A stretch of 64,000 bases of DNA from Mycobacterium syngnathidarum (GTDB lineage: Bacteria > Actinomycetota > Actinomycetes > Mycobacteriales > Mycobacteriaceae). The DNA is taken from contig NZ_MLCL01000062.1 in NCBI RefSeq assembly GCF_001942625.1, positions 248,001 through 312,000 of the forward strand, read 5' to 3'. This document shows, piece after piece, positions 56,052 to 63,481 of this stretch. The notes under the pieces are model-generated. The model was not told where the DNA came from and ran no database searches. It was given only the letters and a program-made list of their open reading frames with translations. Both the position numbers and the translations under genes were made by a program. Position 1 is the first letter of the stretch, and every line of letters begins with the position of its first letter.

Positions 56052-56190
56052 CGGTCCGCGCCCGACGTGGGCGCCGTGGCCGCACCTGTGCGCGAGCTGT
56101 GTATCGATGAGAATCCGGCCAGACGTGCCGGGCGGCTATGGTGACGCCGGCTGGAATTTAGTTATGCTTAATTTTGCTTAGGCATATATA

Positions 56191-56213
56191 CGGGCGTCGT
56201 TCATCGACGCCCG
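56191..56213. repeat. GC-rich hairpin upstream of the RsdA-like gene
   Basis: CGGGCGTCG (56191-56199) and CGACGCCCG (56205-56213) form a 9-bp stem with a 5-nt loop. No T-run follows, so it is more likely an mRNA leader structure than a terminator. AT-rich TTATGCTTAATTTTGCTTAGG precedes it (56161 on) and may hold the promoter. Confidence 0.5.
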
Positions 56214-56280
56214 AACATCTGGAAATCACGCGGTCGGGAGCGATGTGACCAGGTCACTGGTCGTCATCAAGGAGGTCGAC

Positions 56281-58374
56281 ATGACTGCACTCATCCCCCC
56301 ACCCGTGGACCTGAGGTCCCTGCAACCCGCCGAGCCACTACCGCCGCGCCGCAGATTCGTCCCCCGGTCACGCCGAGGCAAGGCCGCCATCGCCTCCGGA
56401 TTGGTCGTGCTGCTCGTCGCCGGACTGCTCGGTGCGACGTACAAGTCCTCACCGGGCGGCACCTTGTGGGGAGTGCAGAAGGCGATCTTCCCCGACCATG
56501 CGCAAGACGTTGCCCTGACCGCCGTCGTCAACGACCTGAAGAAGGCACAGGACATCCTCGGGAGCGGGCAGCAGCCCACACCGGATCAGCTGACCGACGC
56601 GCGCACCGCACTCAACCAGGCCAAGCAAGGCCTGGACCACGTGTCGCCGTCACCTGAACGAACCAGTTTGCAGAATCTCTATCTCCAACTGACACAACAA
56701 CTTCTGCAGTACACGCCCGATTCGGTGCTCCGACTCGCACCGTTGCCCGCCCCGCCTCCGGCACCACCGGCCGCCGCTCCTCAGCAGCCGGACGCTGTGG
56801 CACTGACCAGCGCAGCCGCGCCCACTTGGGGATACGGCGCACCCGACGACTACATCCCGGCACCGGCCGGCATTCCGGAATCCCCGATAGCCGATTGGCC
56901 GCAGCCCATCGACCCGCCGATGACGCCCAACCTGAACAACCTGGGCTACTACGACCCGTCTTGGGGCCGGCTCTACGGCTACAACCCCGGCGGTTGGTAC
57001 AACTACGACCTCGGCGGCTACAACCGGTACGGCTTCGATTTCCTCGGCTTCGACCGCTGGGGTTACGACCGCTGGGGTTACGACCGCTGGGGCTATGACC
57101 GCTGGGGGTACAACTGGGCCGGGTACAACTGGGCCGGCTACGACCGCCACGGTTGGGACCGCAATGGCTGGAACGAATGGGGCCAGCGCCGCAACCACCC
57201 AGGTGACCCACGCAGACGGGACTGGTACGACCGCCACCACCCGTACCGGCTGTACTACCAGTGGAAGTTCCACCTACACAATCCGGTATACCGCCGCGCA
57301 CAGTGGGATCGGGCCCACGGGTTCAACCCGGATCGGTACCGGGACTGGAACCGGCACCGGGATTGGCACAATCCGCGCAACCGCGACTGGGCGCCGCCCG
57401 CCCCAAACCGGGGCATCAAGGTGGATATTCGCCTCTCGTCCCCAGTGGTGAACCTGAATGCCTCACTGACGCAGTTCATCTCGAACGACAAGGTGAAACG
57501 TGTCTCCGGGCCGCTGATGAAGGACCTCGCGGACAAATCCGCCCGTGACTTCACCAAAGAACTCACCCGTCCGGTCACCGTCCTCACCGGGCCGCCTCAG
57601 CTGTCGACGCTCAAGGACAAGTCCGACACACTCAAGACCAGAAACGAAACATCCATTGCACCACCGGCATTGACCGCACCGGCGCCGGCTACGCCGCCGT
57701 CGAAGGTGAAACCCGGGTTCACCGCGCCCAAACTGGACCCGGCGCCCGCCTACACACCACCCGACGCCGACAAGCCGCGGGAAAATCGGTTGCCGAAACC
57801 GGACAACGTCACCCCGGGATTGGGCCCCGACAGGTCCCCCGGGCAGATACCCGGCGACCCGAAGAAGGACGCACCTGACCGTGCCGGGGCTCCGCCGTCC
57901 GAGCTGAGACCGGATCACCCTGCGGTGACGCCACCGGCCGATCCGAAACCGGCGAGTCCGCCCAGCCCCGAGGTGGCACCGCCCCGCGAGGACTCGACAC
58001 CACGCCGGGACAACCCTGTTCGTGAGGCACCGGTGCAGGAAGCACCGGCACGGGAAGCGCCCGCGCAGGAGGCGCCGGCCCGCCGGGAACCGGCGCAACA
58101 GCGCCCCGAACCGCAAGCACCGCGGCAGAAGCCCGCTCCGGAACCGCCGGCGCAAACACCTGCCCCGGCACCTGAGGCCCCGGTGCGTCAGGCTCCGGCT
58201 TGGCAACAACCCGAGCGGCAGGCACCGCCACAACGTGAGGCCCCGGTTCGCCAGAAGCCTGAGCGGCAGGCCCCGCCACAACGCGAGGCTCCGCGAGCTG
58301 ATTCGGGCCCCCGTCAGGCGCCCGAACGGCCAAAGACAAAGGGACCCAAGTGTTCGTCATTCCCGATGTGCTGA
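56281..58374 (+). CDS. Membrane protein with RsdA-like extracytoplasmic domain and Tyr/Trp/Gly-repeat plus Pro-rich tail
   Basis: 697 residues from ATG 56281 with an excellent AAGGAGG; the longer frame to 56245 is not needed. Short basic cytoplasmic tail (1-34), one helix (~35-54), then SPGGTLWGVQKAIFPDHAQDVALTAVV...LKKAQDILG (58-150), which resembles the extracytoplasmic part of anti-sigma-D RsdA (RPGDPLYGLHAMMF type), but without the sigma-binding N-terminus. Then a Pro/Ala linker, a Gly-Tyr-Trp tandem region (~255-295, units GYDRWG) and a basic His/Arg/Asp stretch. A 300-residue Pro/Glu/Arg-rich disordered tail ends KCSSFPMC. Probably exposed on the cell surface or wall. Function unknown. 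Confidence 0.85.
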   Translation: MTALIPPPVDLRSLQPAEPLPPRRRFVPRSRRGKAAIASGLVVLLVAGLLGATYKSSPGGTLWGVQKAIFPDHAQDVALTAVVNDLKKAQDILGSGQQPTPDQLTDARTALNQAKQGLDHVSPSPERTSLQNLYLQLTQQLLQYTPDSVLRLAPLPAPPPAPPAAAPQQPDAVALTSAAAPTWGYGAPDDYIPAPAGIPESPIADWPQPIDPPMTPNLNNLGYYDPSWGRLYGYNPGGWYNYDLGGYNRYGFDFLGFDRWGYDRWGYDRWGYDRWGYNWAGYNWAGYDRHGWDRNGWNEWGQRRNHPGDPRRRDWYDRHHPYRLYYQWKFHLHNPVYRRAQWDRAHGFNPDRYRDWNRHRDWHNPRNRDWAPPAPNRGIKVDIRLSSPVVNLNASLTQFISNDKVKRVSGPLMKDLADKSARDFTKELTRPVTVLTGPPQLSTLKDKSDTLKTRNETSIAPPALTAPAPATPPSKVKPGFTAPKLDPAPAYTPPDADKPRENRLPKPDNVTPGLGPDRSPGQIPGDPKKDAPDRAGAPPSELRPDHPAVTPPADPKPASPPSPEVAPPREDSTPRRDNPVREAPVQEAPAREAPAQEAPARREPAQQRPEPQAPRQKPAPEPPAQTPAPAPEAPVRQAPAWQQPERQAPPQREAPVRQKPERQAPPQREAPRADSGPRQAPERPKTKGPKCSSFPMC
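57051..57165 (+). repeat. 15-bp tandem repeats coding GYDRWG/GYNWAG units
   Basis: GACCGCTGGGGTTAC repeats four times with a 15-bp period (57052-57110), followed by two TACAACTGGGCCGG units and degenerate copies to ~57165. Period equals five codons, so expansions stay in frame, giving a length-variable surface region. Confidence 0.85.
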
Positions 58375-58507
58375 ACGCCCTCGTCGAGGCCACCGACGTT
58401 CACCGCGTAGCCTCGACCGCTTCCGGCAGGCCGTTTACCTCCCAGCCGGTAACACACGCCCAGGAACCTCCTCGGCGGGCGCCCCGATGCCACCAGTTGG
58501 CCCTTGG

Positions 58508-58570
58508 CCAACTACCATGAAGCGTCCCTATGGGTTTTTCGACACCTATCTCGATAGGTCACCGCCCCCG
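58508..58570 (+). repeat. Left copy of ~62-bp direct repeat bounding the type VII cassette
   Basis: About 62 bases nearly identical to 62312-62373, with four substitutions and one T of length difference. The conserved centre includes CGTCCCTATGGG, GACACCTATCTCGATAGGTC (holding the inverted repeat ACCTATC/GATAGGT) and GCCCCCG, the same seven bases that open tRNA-Arg. It begins inside a GGCCAACT hairpin arm. Confidence 0.85.
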
Positions 58571-58623
58571 GGGACCTGTCGAGAACCCCCGACGATGCAG
58601 GTCGGGGCGCGCCGGATGGGGCG

Positions 58624-58657
58624 TTCCGGAACGCGCAGGGGCGGATTCCGGAACGCG
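58624..58657 (+). promoter_or_regulatory. Two TTCCGGAACGCG direct repeats 22 bp apart before the WXG100 operon
   Basis: Copies at 58624-58635 and 58646-58657, exactly 22 bp apart (about two helical turns). The first forms the palindrome GCGTTCCGGAACGC (58621-58634). They end 36 bp upstream of the first WXG100 gene, a normal place for an operator. Regulator unknown. Confidence 0.5.
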
Positions 58658-58693
58658 GGGACGGCGGGACAGTTTCGGTGAGGGGAGAGCACC

Positions 58694-58987
58694 GTGGGCA
58701 ACGAACAAGTAAAACTGAACCTCGGGTCCCTGGACCAGATGATCGCCGAGCTGGCGAGTTTCGACAGCGAAATCGAGCAGCAGATCGCCGCGCTGGAAAG
58801 CCGGGTCGCCAGTCTGCATACCCGGTGGGAAGGTGACGGCGCCGTCAAGCACGCACAAGCCCAAGCCGAGTGGGCCAAAGGCGCACAACTGCTCTCCGAC
58901 GGCATCAAAGGTCTGCATCACGCCTCCGCCGCGGCCCATCGCAATTTTCAGGAGGCCATCGCAGCCAACAAGGCGAGGTTCTCATGA
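58694..58987 (+). CDS. WXG100 family type VII secretion protein (first of pair)
   Basis: 97 residues, GTG 58694 after GAGGGGAGAG. Helical hairpin with W-E-G at the turn (HTRWEGDGAVKHAQAQAEWAKG). The helices LNLGSLDQMIAELASFDSEIEQQIAALESRVASL and SDGIKGLHHASAAAHRNFQEAIAANKARF match EsxA/EsxB-type folds. Its stop overlaps the next ATG, so a heterodimer with the second protein is likely. No ESX core genes are in the window, so a resident ESX system elsewhere would export it. Confidence 0.88.
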   Translation: MGNEQVKLNLGSLDQMIAELASFDSEIEQQIAALESRVASLHTRWEGDGAVKHAQAQAEWAKGAQLLSDGIKGLHHASAAAHRNFQEAIAANKARFS

Positions 58988-59289
58988 GCCTGAGGGTCAC
59001 CGCCGACGAACTCGAGCAGCACGCGGTATTCGCCGACTCGGTAGCCAATCAGTTGATCGATCGGCACATGAAACTGGCCGGACGGATGACCGATCTGCTC
59101 AGCAGCGGGTGGACCGGCGCGGGCGCCGATGCCTGCCAAGCCGCCTGGGATGAGTGGAACGAAGGCTTCCGGTTGATGATTCAGGGCTTGACCGACGAGG
59201 CCCAAGCACTGCAGCTAGCCTCCACGGCCTACCGCAACAGCGATACCGACGCCGCCACCCGCCTCCACGACGCCGGCACGCAGCTCTAG
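58984..59289 (+). CDS. WXG100 family type VII secretion protein (second of pair)
   Basis: 101 residues, ATG 58984 overlapping the first gene's stop (ATGA). W-T-G turn in LLSSGWTGAGADACQAAWDEWNEGF, with flanking helices VTADELEQHAVFADSVANQLIDRHMKLAGRM and LMIQGLTDEAQALQLASTAYRNSDTDAATRL. A C-terminal Y-x3-D secretion signal is suggested by YRNSD. Partner of the preceding protein. Stop codon shares bases with that of the convergent EspC-like gene. Confidence 0.88.
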   Translation: MSLRVTADELEQHAVFADSVANQLIDRHMKLAGRMTDLLSSGWTGAGADACQAAWDEWNEGFRLMIQGLTDEAQALQLASTAYRNSDTDAATRLHDAGTQL

Positions 59290-59639
59290 CGGCCGGTAGG
59301 AGGTCGGGGCTGTTGGGATAGTCCGTTGAGCGCGGCCATCTCCCGGTTGAACCCGTTGGCGGTGTCAGCATCGACCTGCTGCACCGAGCGGGCCGAGGCG
59401 ACGACTTGTTCGCCGTTGTGAGCCAATTCGTCGACAAACCCGTCCATTTTCGAATGCAGGGTCTGCGCGAAAGCCGTCAGCGCAGCACCCGCGGAGAATC
59501 CGGGATTGCCGGCCGCTGCCGGCCCCTGCGACGTGAAATATGTCGCGTTCTGCGTCTTGGCTGCCGTAGCCAAATCGGTCAACCGCTGGCCACTGGAGGC
59601 CACGGCACCGGGTTCGATGTTCAGGTCATCGTCACTCAT
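59286..59639 (-). CDS. EspC-like/type VII secretion target family protein
   Basis: 117 residues, ATG 59639 with CAGGAGAC upstream. N-terminal DDLNIEPGAVASSGQRLTDLATAAKTQNATYF, then helical GFSAGAALTAFAQTLHSKMDGFVDELAHNGEQVVASARSVQQVDADTANGFNREMAAL. It resembles EspC/DUF2580-type ESX-associated proteins, helical-hairpin relatives of WXG100 lacking the W-x-G turn. Last gene of a - strand transcript downstream of the effector and membrane gene. Probably an export partner or chaperone for the effector. Confidence 0.75.
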   Translation of the reverse strand: MSDDDLNIEPGAVASSGQRLTDLATAAKTQNATYFTSQGPAAAGNPGFSAGAALTAFAQTLHSKMDGFVDELAHNGEQVVASARSVQQVDADTANGFNREMAALNGLSQQPRPPTGR

Positions 59640-59699
59640 GAATCGGTGTCTCCTGAAAGCAAATGAACAACCCCGTCATAGATCTCTGTGTGCACATGC

Positions 59700-60134
59700 T
59701 TATCCGGATGCTGGACACAGCGGCCCCCCGGCGCTGCCGCTGACGGTATATCGATCGATCTCCTGGGTGGCGTCGGTATATCCCATGGCCATCACCACCA
59801 GTGCCACCAGCAAAACGCATATCCCCGCCAGCGTCACAACAGCCTTCACCCAGATCCTGCGCTGGCCAGTGAGGAAAAGCACCAGCCCGATGATCAAGCA
59901 AAGGACGGCGGGAATCGCGAGACAGACCGCGGTCCATCCGATGCCACCAAGCTCGGGAACGCGAGGCCACGGCGGGAGGCAATCCGCAGCTTCAATTGTG
60001 CTCACCCACTGCGAGATACGCCGCGAGCCCAGATATATCGTCACCAGAGAACCGCCCAGCAACAACCCTGACGCCACAAACCACCAGCGCGGATGGCGTA
60101 GCTTGGACAGATGGCGTGTTGCTGAGGCGTTCAC
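59700..60134 (-). CDS. Three-helix membrane protein, candidate immunity partner of the effector
   Basis: 144 residues; GTG 60134 overlaps the effector stop (GTGA), so translation is coupled. Helices WWFVASGLLLGGSLVTIYLG, GWTAVCLAIPAVLCLIIGLVLFL and VVTLAGICVLLVALVVMAMGY. An outside loop holds AADCLPPWPRVPELGGIG, and the C-terminal tail ends SAGGPLCPASG, so one Cys lies in each. No family recognised. Coupling to an amidase-domain effector suggests a protective or export-assisting role; inference only. Confidence 0.8.
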   Translation of the reverse strand: MNASATRHLSKLRHPRWWFVASGLLLGGSLVTIYLGSRRISQWVSTIEAADCLPPWPRVPELGGIGWTAVCLAIPAVLCLIIGLVLFLTGQRRIWVKAVVTLAGICVLLVALVVMAMGYTDATQEIDRYTVSGSAGGPLCPASG

Positions 60135-61396
60135 CAGGTCTCCTTCGGCCGAACGATCGTCACGCCTGCCCCACCCTCTTCTTGCGCCCTGACGGGCAAC
60201 CGGCTCTCGTAGCCGTAATTCAGTGCACCCGGGGTGTGCTGGGTATACAGCACCTCCCCATCGGGCAAAACAGCAGTCACTACTGCTGTGTGGTGGCTGA
60301 CCTCGCCGTTATGCAGCTCAGGGTCGGCCCAATTGAAGTAGATGACGTCACCGGGTCTCGCCTGGGGCAGCGAGACCTCCGACCCACCGTTGTGCAAGAA
60401 GAAGTCTCGCTGTTGGTCGGCGTTGTACCAGGACGTGGTGTAGCGCTGGCCGTCAAGGTCCTTGCCGTTCAACCCGGGGATATCGGGCACGGGGTTCAGC
60501 CAGTCCCGCTTGCTCCACTGTCCGTCTTTCTCGTCCAAGCCCCCAGCACGCAACGCCTCGGAAGCGAACAACGTGCAGTTATTGTCCAGCCTGTCCAGTC
60601 CGTCGTTGTGAGCGTTATCTATCGCCCACCTGACTGTTTCGACAGGGTTGTAGCCGCGGCCATCATTGGCCAACTGTGACTTCACTGATTCCGGGATGCC
60701 TTCCAAGTCGGACAGCTCGACCGGCACCGCACGCTGAAGGTCGAATTGCTCTTTCGGGGTCAACCCGTTCCACCATGCCGCAACCTCAGATGGAGATAGA
60801 CCATCAGGCAACGTGTTGCGGATCTCCTCCAGAGCCCGCTTGACGTTTCCGCTCTGCACTTCCTGCGCCTGCTCCACAGTGGTCTCTGGATTGGCAGCGT
60901 TTTCGTTGGCTGCTCGCAACGCATCCGAGCACAGGTTGTCGGCTTGGGTGGCCGCCTCGATCGCATCGTCGATGAGCCCCTGCGCCTTACTCATGGTCAT
61001 CAACATGGCCACCGGGTCTGCTTCTGCGCCCAGAGATCTCGGCAGCGACACCTTCCCGCTGACCGGATCGACCTTCAGACCATTTGACTCGGCCAGGTGA
61101 ATGCCGTTCTCCAACTCGCTCTGCGCCGTGAGCACCGCGTTGGCGAGCGCATCGACAGGTTCAACGCCAGCACGGGCCAGCACCGAAGTTGTCTGGGCTT
61201 TCGTTGCATTATTCTTCAACACCTCGACCGCGAGTTGACCCACATGATCTGCCCAACTCTCCTTGAGCGGTTGGACACCGTTGTCGTAGATATCGCCGAC
61301 GACCCGCTCGCACTGCTGAGCGGCCTTGCGCAGATCTTGAGCAGCGGTACTCCAGAGCTGCGGCTTGGCATCACGCAAGTCAGCGAACGTCACCAC
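60131..61396 (-). CDS. Type VII secreted effector-like protein with C-terminal amidase (papain-like, Amidase_6) domain
   Basis: 421 residues from GTG 61396, with GGGGGG 5 nt upstream (GTG 61393 also possible). The N-terminal ~190 residues are helical (FADLRDAKPQLWSTAAQDLRKAAQQCERVVGDIYDNGVQPLKESWADHVG, an LxG/WXG-type export domain). Next comes SPSEVAAWWNGLTPKEQFDLQRAVPVELSDLEGIP (~205-240), a motif of actinobacterial ESX cargo. Then the putative amidase: NCTLFASEALRAGGLDEKDGQW (Cys ~272), GDVIYFNWADPE, SHHTAVVTAV (His ~367) and YTQHTPGALNYGYES. A+T-ending codons are commoner than in core genes. Likely cleaves peptides or amides in cell wall or rivals. Confidence 0.8.
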   Translation of the reverse strand: MVTFADLRDAKPQLWSTAAQDLRKAAQQCERVVGDIYDNGVQPLKESWADHVGQLAVEVLKNNATKAQTTSVLARAGVEPVDALANAVLTAQSELENGIHLAESNGLKVDPVSGKVSLPRSLGAEADPVAMLMTMSKAQGLIDDAIEAATQADNLCSDALRAANENAANPETTVEQAQEVQSGNVKRALEEIRNTLPDGLSPSEVAAWWNGLTPKEQFDLQRAVPVELSDLEGIPESVKSQLANDGRGYNPVETVRWAIDNAHNDGLDRLDNNCTLFASEALRAGGLDEKDGQWSKRDWLNPVPDIPGLNGKDLDGQRYTTSWYNADQQRDFFLHNGGSEVSLPQARPGDVIYFNWADPELHNGEVSHHTAVVTAVLPDGEVLYTQHTPGALNYGYESRLPVRAQEEGGAGVTIVRPKETW

Positions 61397-61889
61397 AATC
61401 GATCCCCCCAACGCGGCGAACGAAGACATCGGTACGGTACACCGCAGGACACAGACCCCTCTCGACAGCAACTGGACGCCGCGGACGCGAGATCCGCCGG
61501 GCGCCGACCTCGGCGACCAGTCCCCACGATGGCTCATCACTCGCCGGCAGAGTTGCCGGTATCGTTCGGAAGACTCCACCTTCGGACAACGCTGAATACT
61601 CGGCAACCGAGGCCCTTCGGATCGGTTCCGGCGACAAATCTCTGTCGAGAACGTCAGCACCAGTTTGCTTCAGGATACGGCGGACCAAGCCGGTGAACCT
61701 TGGGCTACGGGGCGCTGCGGCACAGATGACACCATGCGGCGTTTGGCAGCGTCGACGGGGAGACCCTCTACCCGATCAGATTTGCCTCGGAACCTGCGTG
61801 TTGTGGGACATGTTGGCACATGTCCCGGGTCACCGAGTTGCCTGCAATTTTCAGCCGACCGATGTCACCGACCCGACACCTTCCCGACG
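61397..61889. other. 493-bp gene-free stretch inside the cassette
   Basis: No supportable gene; open frames on both strands lack start signals, motifs and consistent codon use. It is upstream of the effector on the - strand and should hold its promoter. It could be remains of deleted cassette DNA. Confidence 0.45.
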
Positions 61890-62321
61890 TCATAGGCGCT
61901 CTGCGAGAGCGGTACGTGTGCCCTCACAACCCCGGGCGTGCAGAACCAATGGCAAGACCGCACGAAACACGAATTCGACGCCCCGGAGATTCGGCCTCAG
62001 GGTTTTCATCCACGATTCCAACCGGTCCCGCGCGCATGCAACAACACCCTCGACCGCACGCTCTACGGCGGCCGCATCACCGCACGCTCCGCCACCCGAC
62101 AACGCAGCGTCACGATCGGATTCGTCCTGTGCCGCAACGTAATCGCCAACCACATTCACCAACGACGCCAACAATCTCCAGCCGCCTGAGCCACCCCGAT
62201 GGGACAGTTCAACGCTCGGCGCCGCCACACCCATCCCGCCGGGCACACCAGCCCCGTCAACCGCACCGGCACCACGCCCAGGAGACCCGATACCGCCGAA
62301 TCCACGTCGTCCGACTACCAT
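61890..62321 (-). CDS. Possible small protein starting within the right direct repeat
   Basis: 143-codon frame; its ATG (62321) lies inside the right repeat copy. Residues 1-45 are Gly-rich and low complexity, the remainder looks helical: WRLLASLVNVVGDYVAAQDESDRDAALSGGG...AAAVERAVEGVVACARDRLESWMKTLRPNLRGVEF. No family recognised. Third codon positions are less G/C-biased than in core genes, in keeping with the cassette. No Shine-Dalgarno seen; may be spurious. Confidence 0.35.
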   Translation of the reverse strand: MVVGRRGFGGIGSPGRGAGAVDGAGVPGGMGVAAPSVELSHRGGSGGWRLLASLVNVVGDYVAAQDESDRDAALSGGGACGDAAAVERAVEGVVACARDRLESWMKTLRPNLRGVEFVFRAVLPLVLHARGCEGTRTALAERL

Positions 62322-62373
62322 GAGTCGTCCCTATGGGTTTTTCGACACCTATCTCGATAGGTCACAGCCCCCG
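62312..62373 (+). repeat. Right copy of ~62-bp direct repeat, overlapping the 5' end of tRNA-Arg
   Basis: Near-identical to 58508-58570. The last seven bases (GCCCCCG, 62367-62373) are the first strand of the tRNA acceptor stem. The two copies bound 3.74 kb holding the whole type VII cassette. Confidence 0.85.
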
Positions 62374-62439
62374 TAGCTCAGGGGATAGAGCACGGCTCTC
62401 CTAAAGCCGGTGTCGCAGGTTCGAATCCTGCCGGGGGCA
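62367..62439 (+). tRNA. tRNA-Arg, anticodon CCT
   Basis: 73-nt cloverleaf: acceptor GCCCCCG pairs with CGGGGGC (62432-62438), D-arm GCTCAGGGGATAGAGC, anticodon arm CGGCTCTCCTAAAGCCG with anticodon CCT (reads AGG), T-arm CAGGTTCGAATCCTG, discriminator A at 62439. CCA is not encoded. The 5' seven bases are shared with the right direct repeat. Confidence 0.97.
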
Positions 62440-62539
62440 CTGAATTGCCGTATGACCTCGGTTGAGGTTCCGCGACTCCCCGATCTTGTCGGCCCGCCCC
62501 AGTAGCGTCATCAGCAGATCGACGTTCAGGGGGATGGCA

Positions 62540-63481
62540 GTGAACCGCACGGTGCAGTATTGGCGGCTGTTGCAGCCGGACGGTGCGGCCCTGCCCGGTG
62601 AGTTTCCAGCCGAGCAAGTGGTTCGGCGTCTCAGCTGCGCTGAGGCCGAGGACCGCAACCGCTACCGCCGCTGCCCCGACGGGATGCTGCTGATCGCCCA
62701 CGGCACGCGTGACGACCGGATGCTGATCCTGGACAAGGTACGGCGGGAGAACCTGCCCAGTATCGGCAGCGCCGCCGGCGCTCGGCGCGCGATCGGGCTG
62801 ACCCCGGATGAGGGCCTGCTGGAACCGACGTATTGCCTGTTCGGTGAGCGCAACATCGTTGCCATGCTGACAAGCGGTGACGGCCCACGGGCCCGGCGGT
62901 TGGCCGATTATCTCGAGCACAAGCTCGAGATCGCAGTCGGCATCGAGCCGGTGCTCACCCAGAACCTCGACCAGGCGCTCGACGAGATGAGTGTGTCGCG
63001 GGTGGACGTCGCGATCCCGGCCGATCGCATCAACCGCGAGCTGGTCGGCGGTGACTGGGTTCAGGCGCTCGACGGTGCCCGCGCGCTGGCCCACGATGGC
63101 GTCGTCCGCATCGGGATCTCGGTGGGCCGCCGAGGCACCGGAACACAGAAGGAGGCGATCCGCCGGCGGATCCGCGAACTGATCGACGCCCTGCGGGGTT
63201 CGGGAGCGCTGTCGGAGTTCGAAAGTGCACGTGTCGTCGGATCCATCAGCGGTACCCCGCAATCGGTCGACCTGCTCGAAGACAAGTTCGTCGAGAAGAC
63301 CCGCGTCGATGCCGACCGCTTGAACGATCCGGAGCGATCAACCGCATATGCGCGAGAGCTGTTGCGGCAGTCGCTGACCCGCAACCGTGACTATCTGCTG
63401 TCGGCTGTGCCGGCCGTTCCGGGTGTGCCCGCGCACTATGCCGACACGCTGATCGAGGTTCCCGGTGATGAACGCGAATAA
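62540..63481 (+). CDS. Uncharacterised soluble protein (first gene of a pair after tRNA-Arg)
   Basis: 313 residues from GTG 62540 (NRTVQYWRLLQPDGAALPGEF), chosen because AGGGGG lies 6 nt upstream; ATG 62534 is too close to it. Mixed alpha/beta N-terminal domain with RRCPDGMLLIAHGTRDDRMLILDKVRRENLPSIGS and THYCLFGERNIVAMLTS-like TYCLFGERNIVAML. Then a helical section: RIGISVGRRGTGTQKEAIRRRIRELIDALRG and SARVVGSISGTPQSVDLLEDKFVEKTRV. No catalytic motif recognised. It overlaps the following membrane gene by ~14 bp. Location after a tRNA with adjacent integration-like repeats suggests accessory DNA; a defence or stress role is conceivable but unproven. Confidence 0.75.
   Translation: MNRTVQYWRLLQPDGAALPGEFPAEQVVRRLSCAEAEDRNRYRRCPDGMLLIAHGTRDDRMLILDKVRRENLPSIGSAAGARRAIGLTPDEGLLEPTYCLFGERNIVAMLTSGDGPRARRLADYLEHKLEIAVGIEPVLTQNLDQALDEMSVSRVDVAIPADRINRELVGGDWVQALDGARALAHDGVVRIGISVGRRGTGTQKEAIRRRIRELIDALRGSGALSEFESARVVGSISGTPQSVDLLEDKFVEKTRVDADRLNDPERSTAYARELLRQSLTRNRDYLLSAVPAVPGVPAHYADTLIEVPGDERE

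Larger units (their letters stand above)
58375..58693. other. 319-bp gene-free junction region with direct repeat and inverted repeats
   Basis: No supportable gene. It contains the AGTTGGCC-CTT-GGCCAACT hairpin (58495-58513), the left copy of the ~62-bp direct repeat (58508-58570), a CCCCGAC/GTCGGGG inverted repeat (58587-58607) and two TTCCGGAACGCG repeats (58624 and 58646) just before the WXG100 operon. Confidence 0.65.

Noticed and set aside
61380..61688. 102-residue frame upstream of the effector
   Set aside because: Overlaps the effector start region in another frame, has no ribosome site and no recognisable motif.
58508..62373. CRISPR-like repeats
   Set aside because: Only two repeat copies 3.8 kb apart, no spacers and no cas genes.
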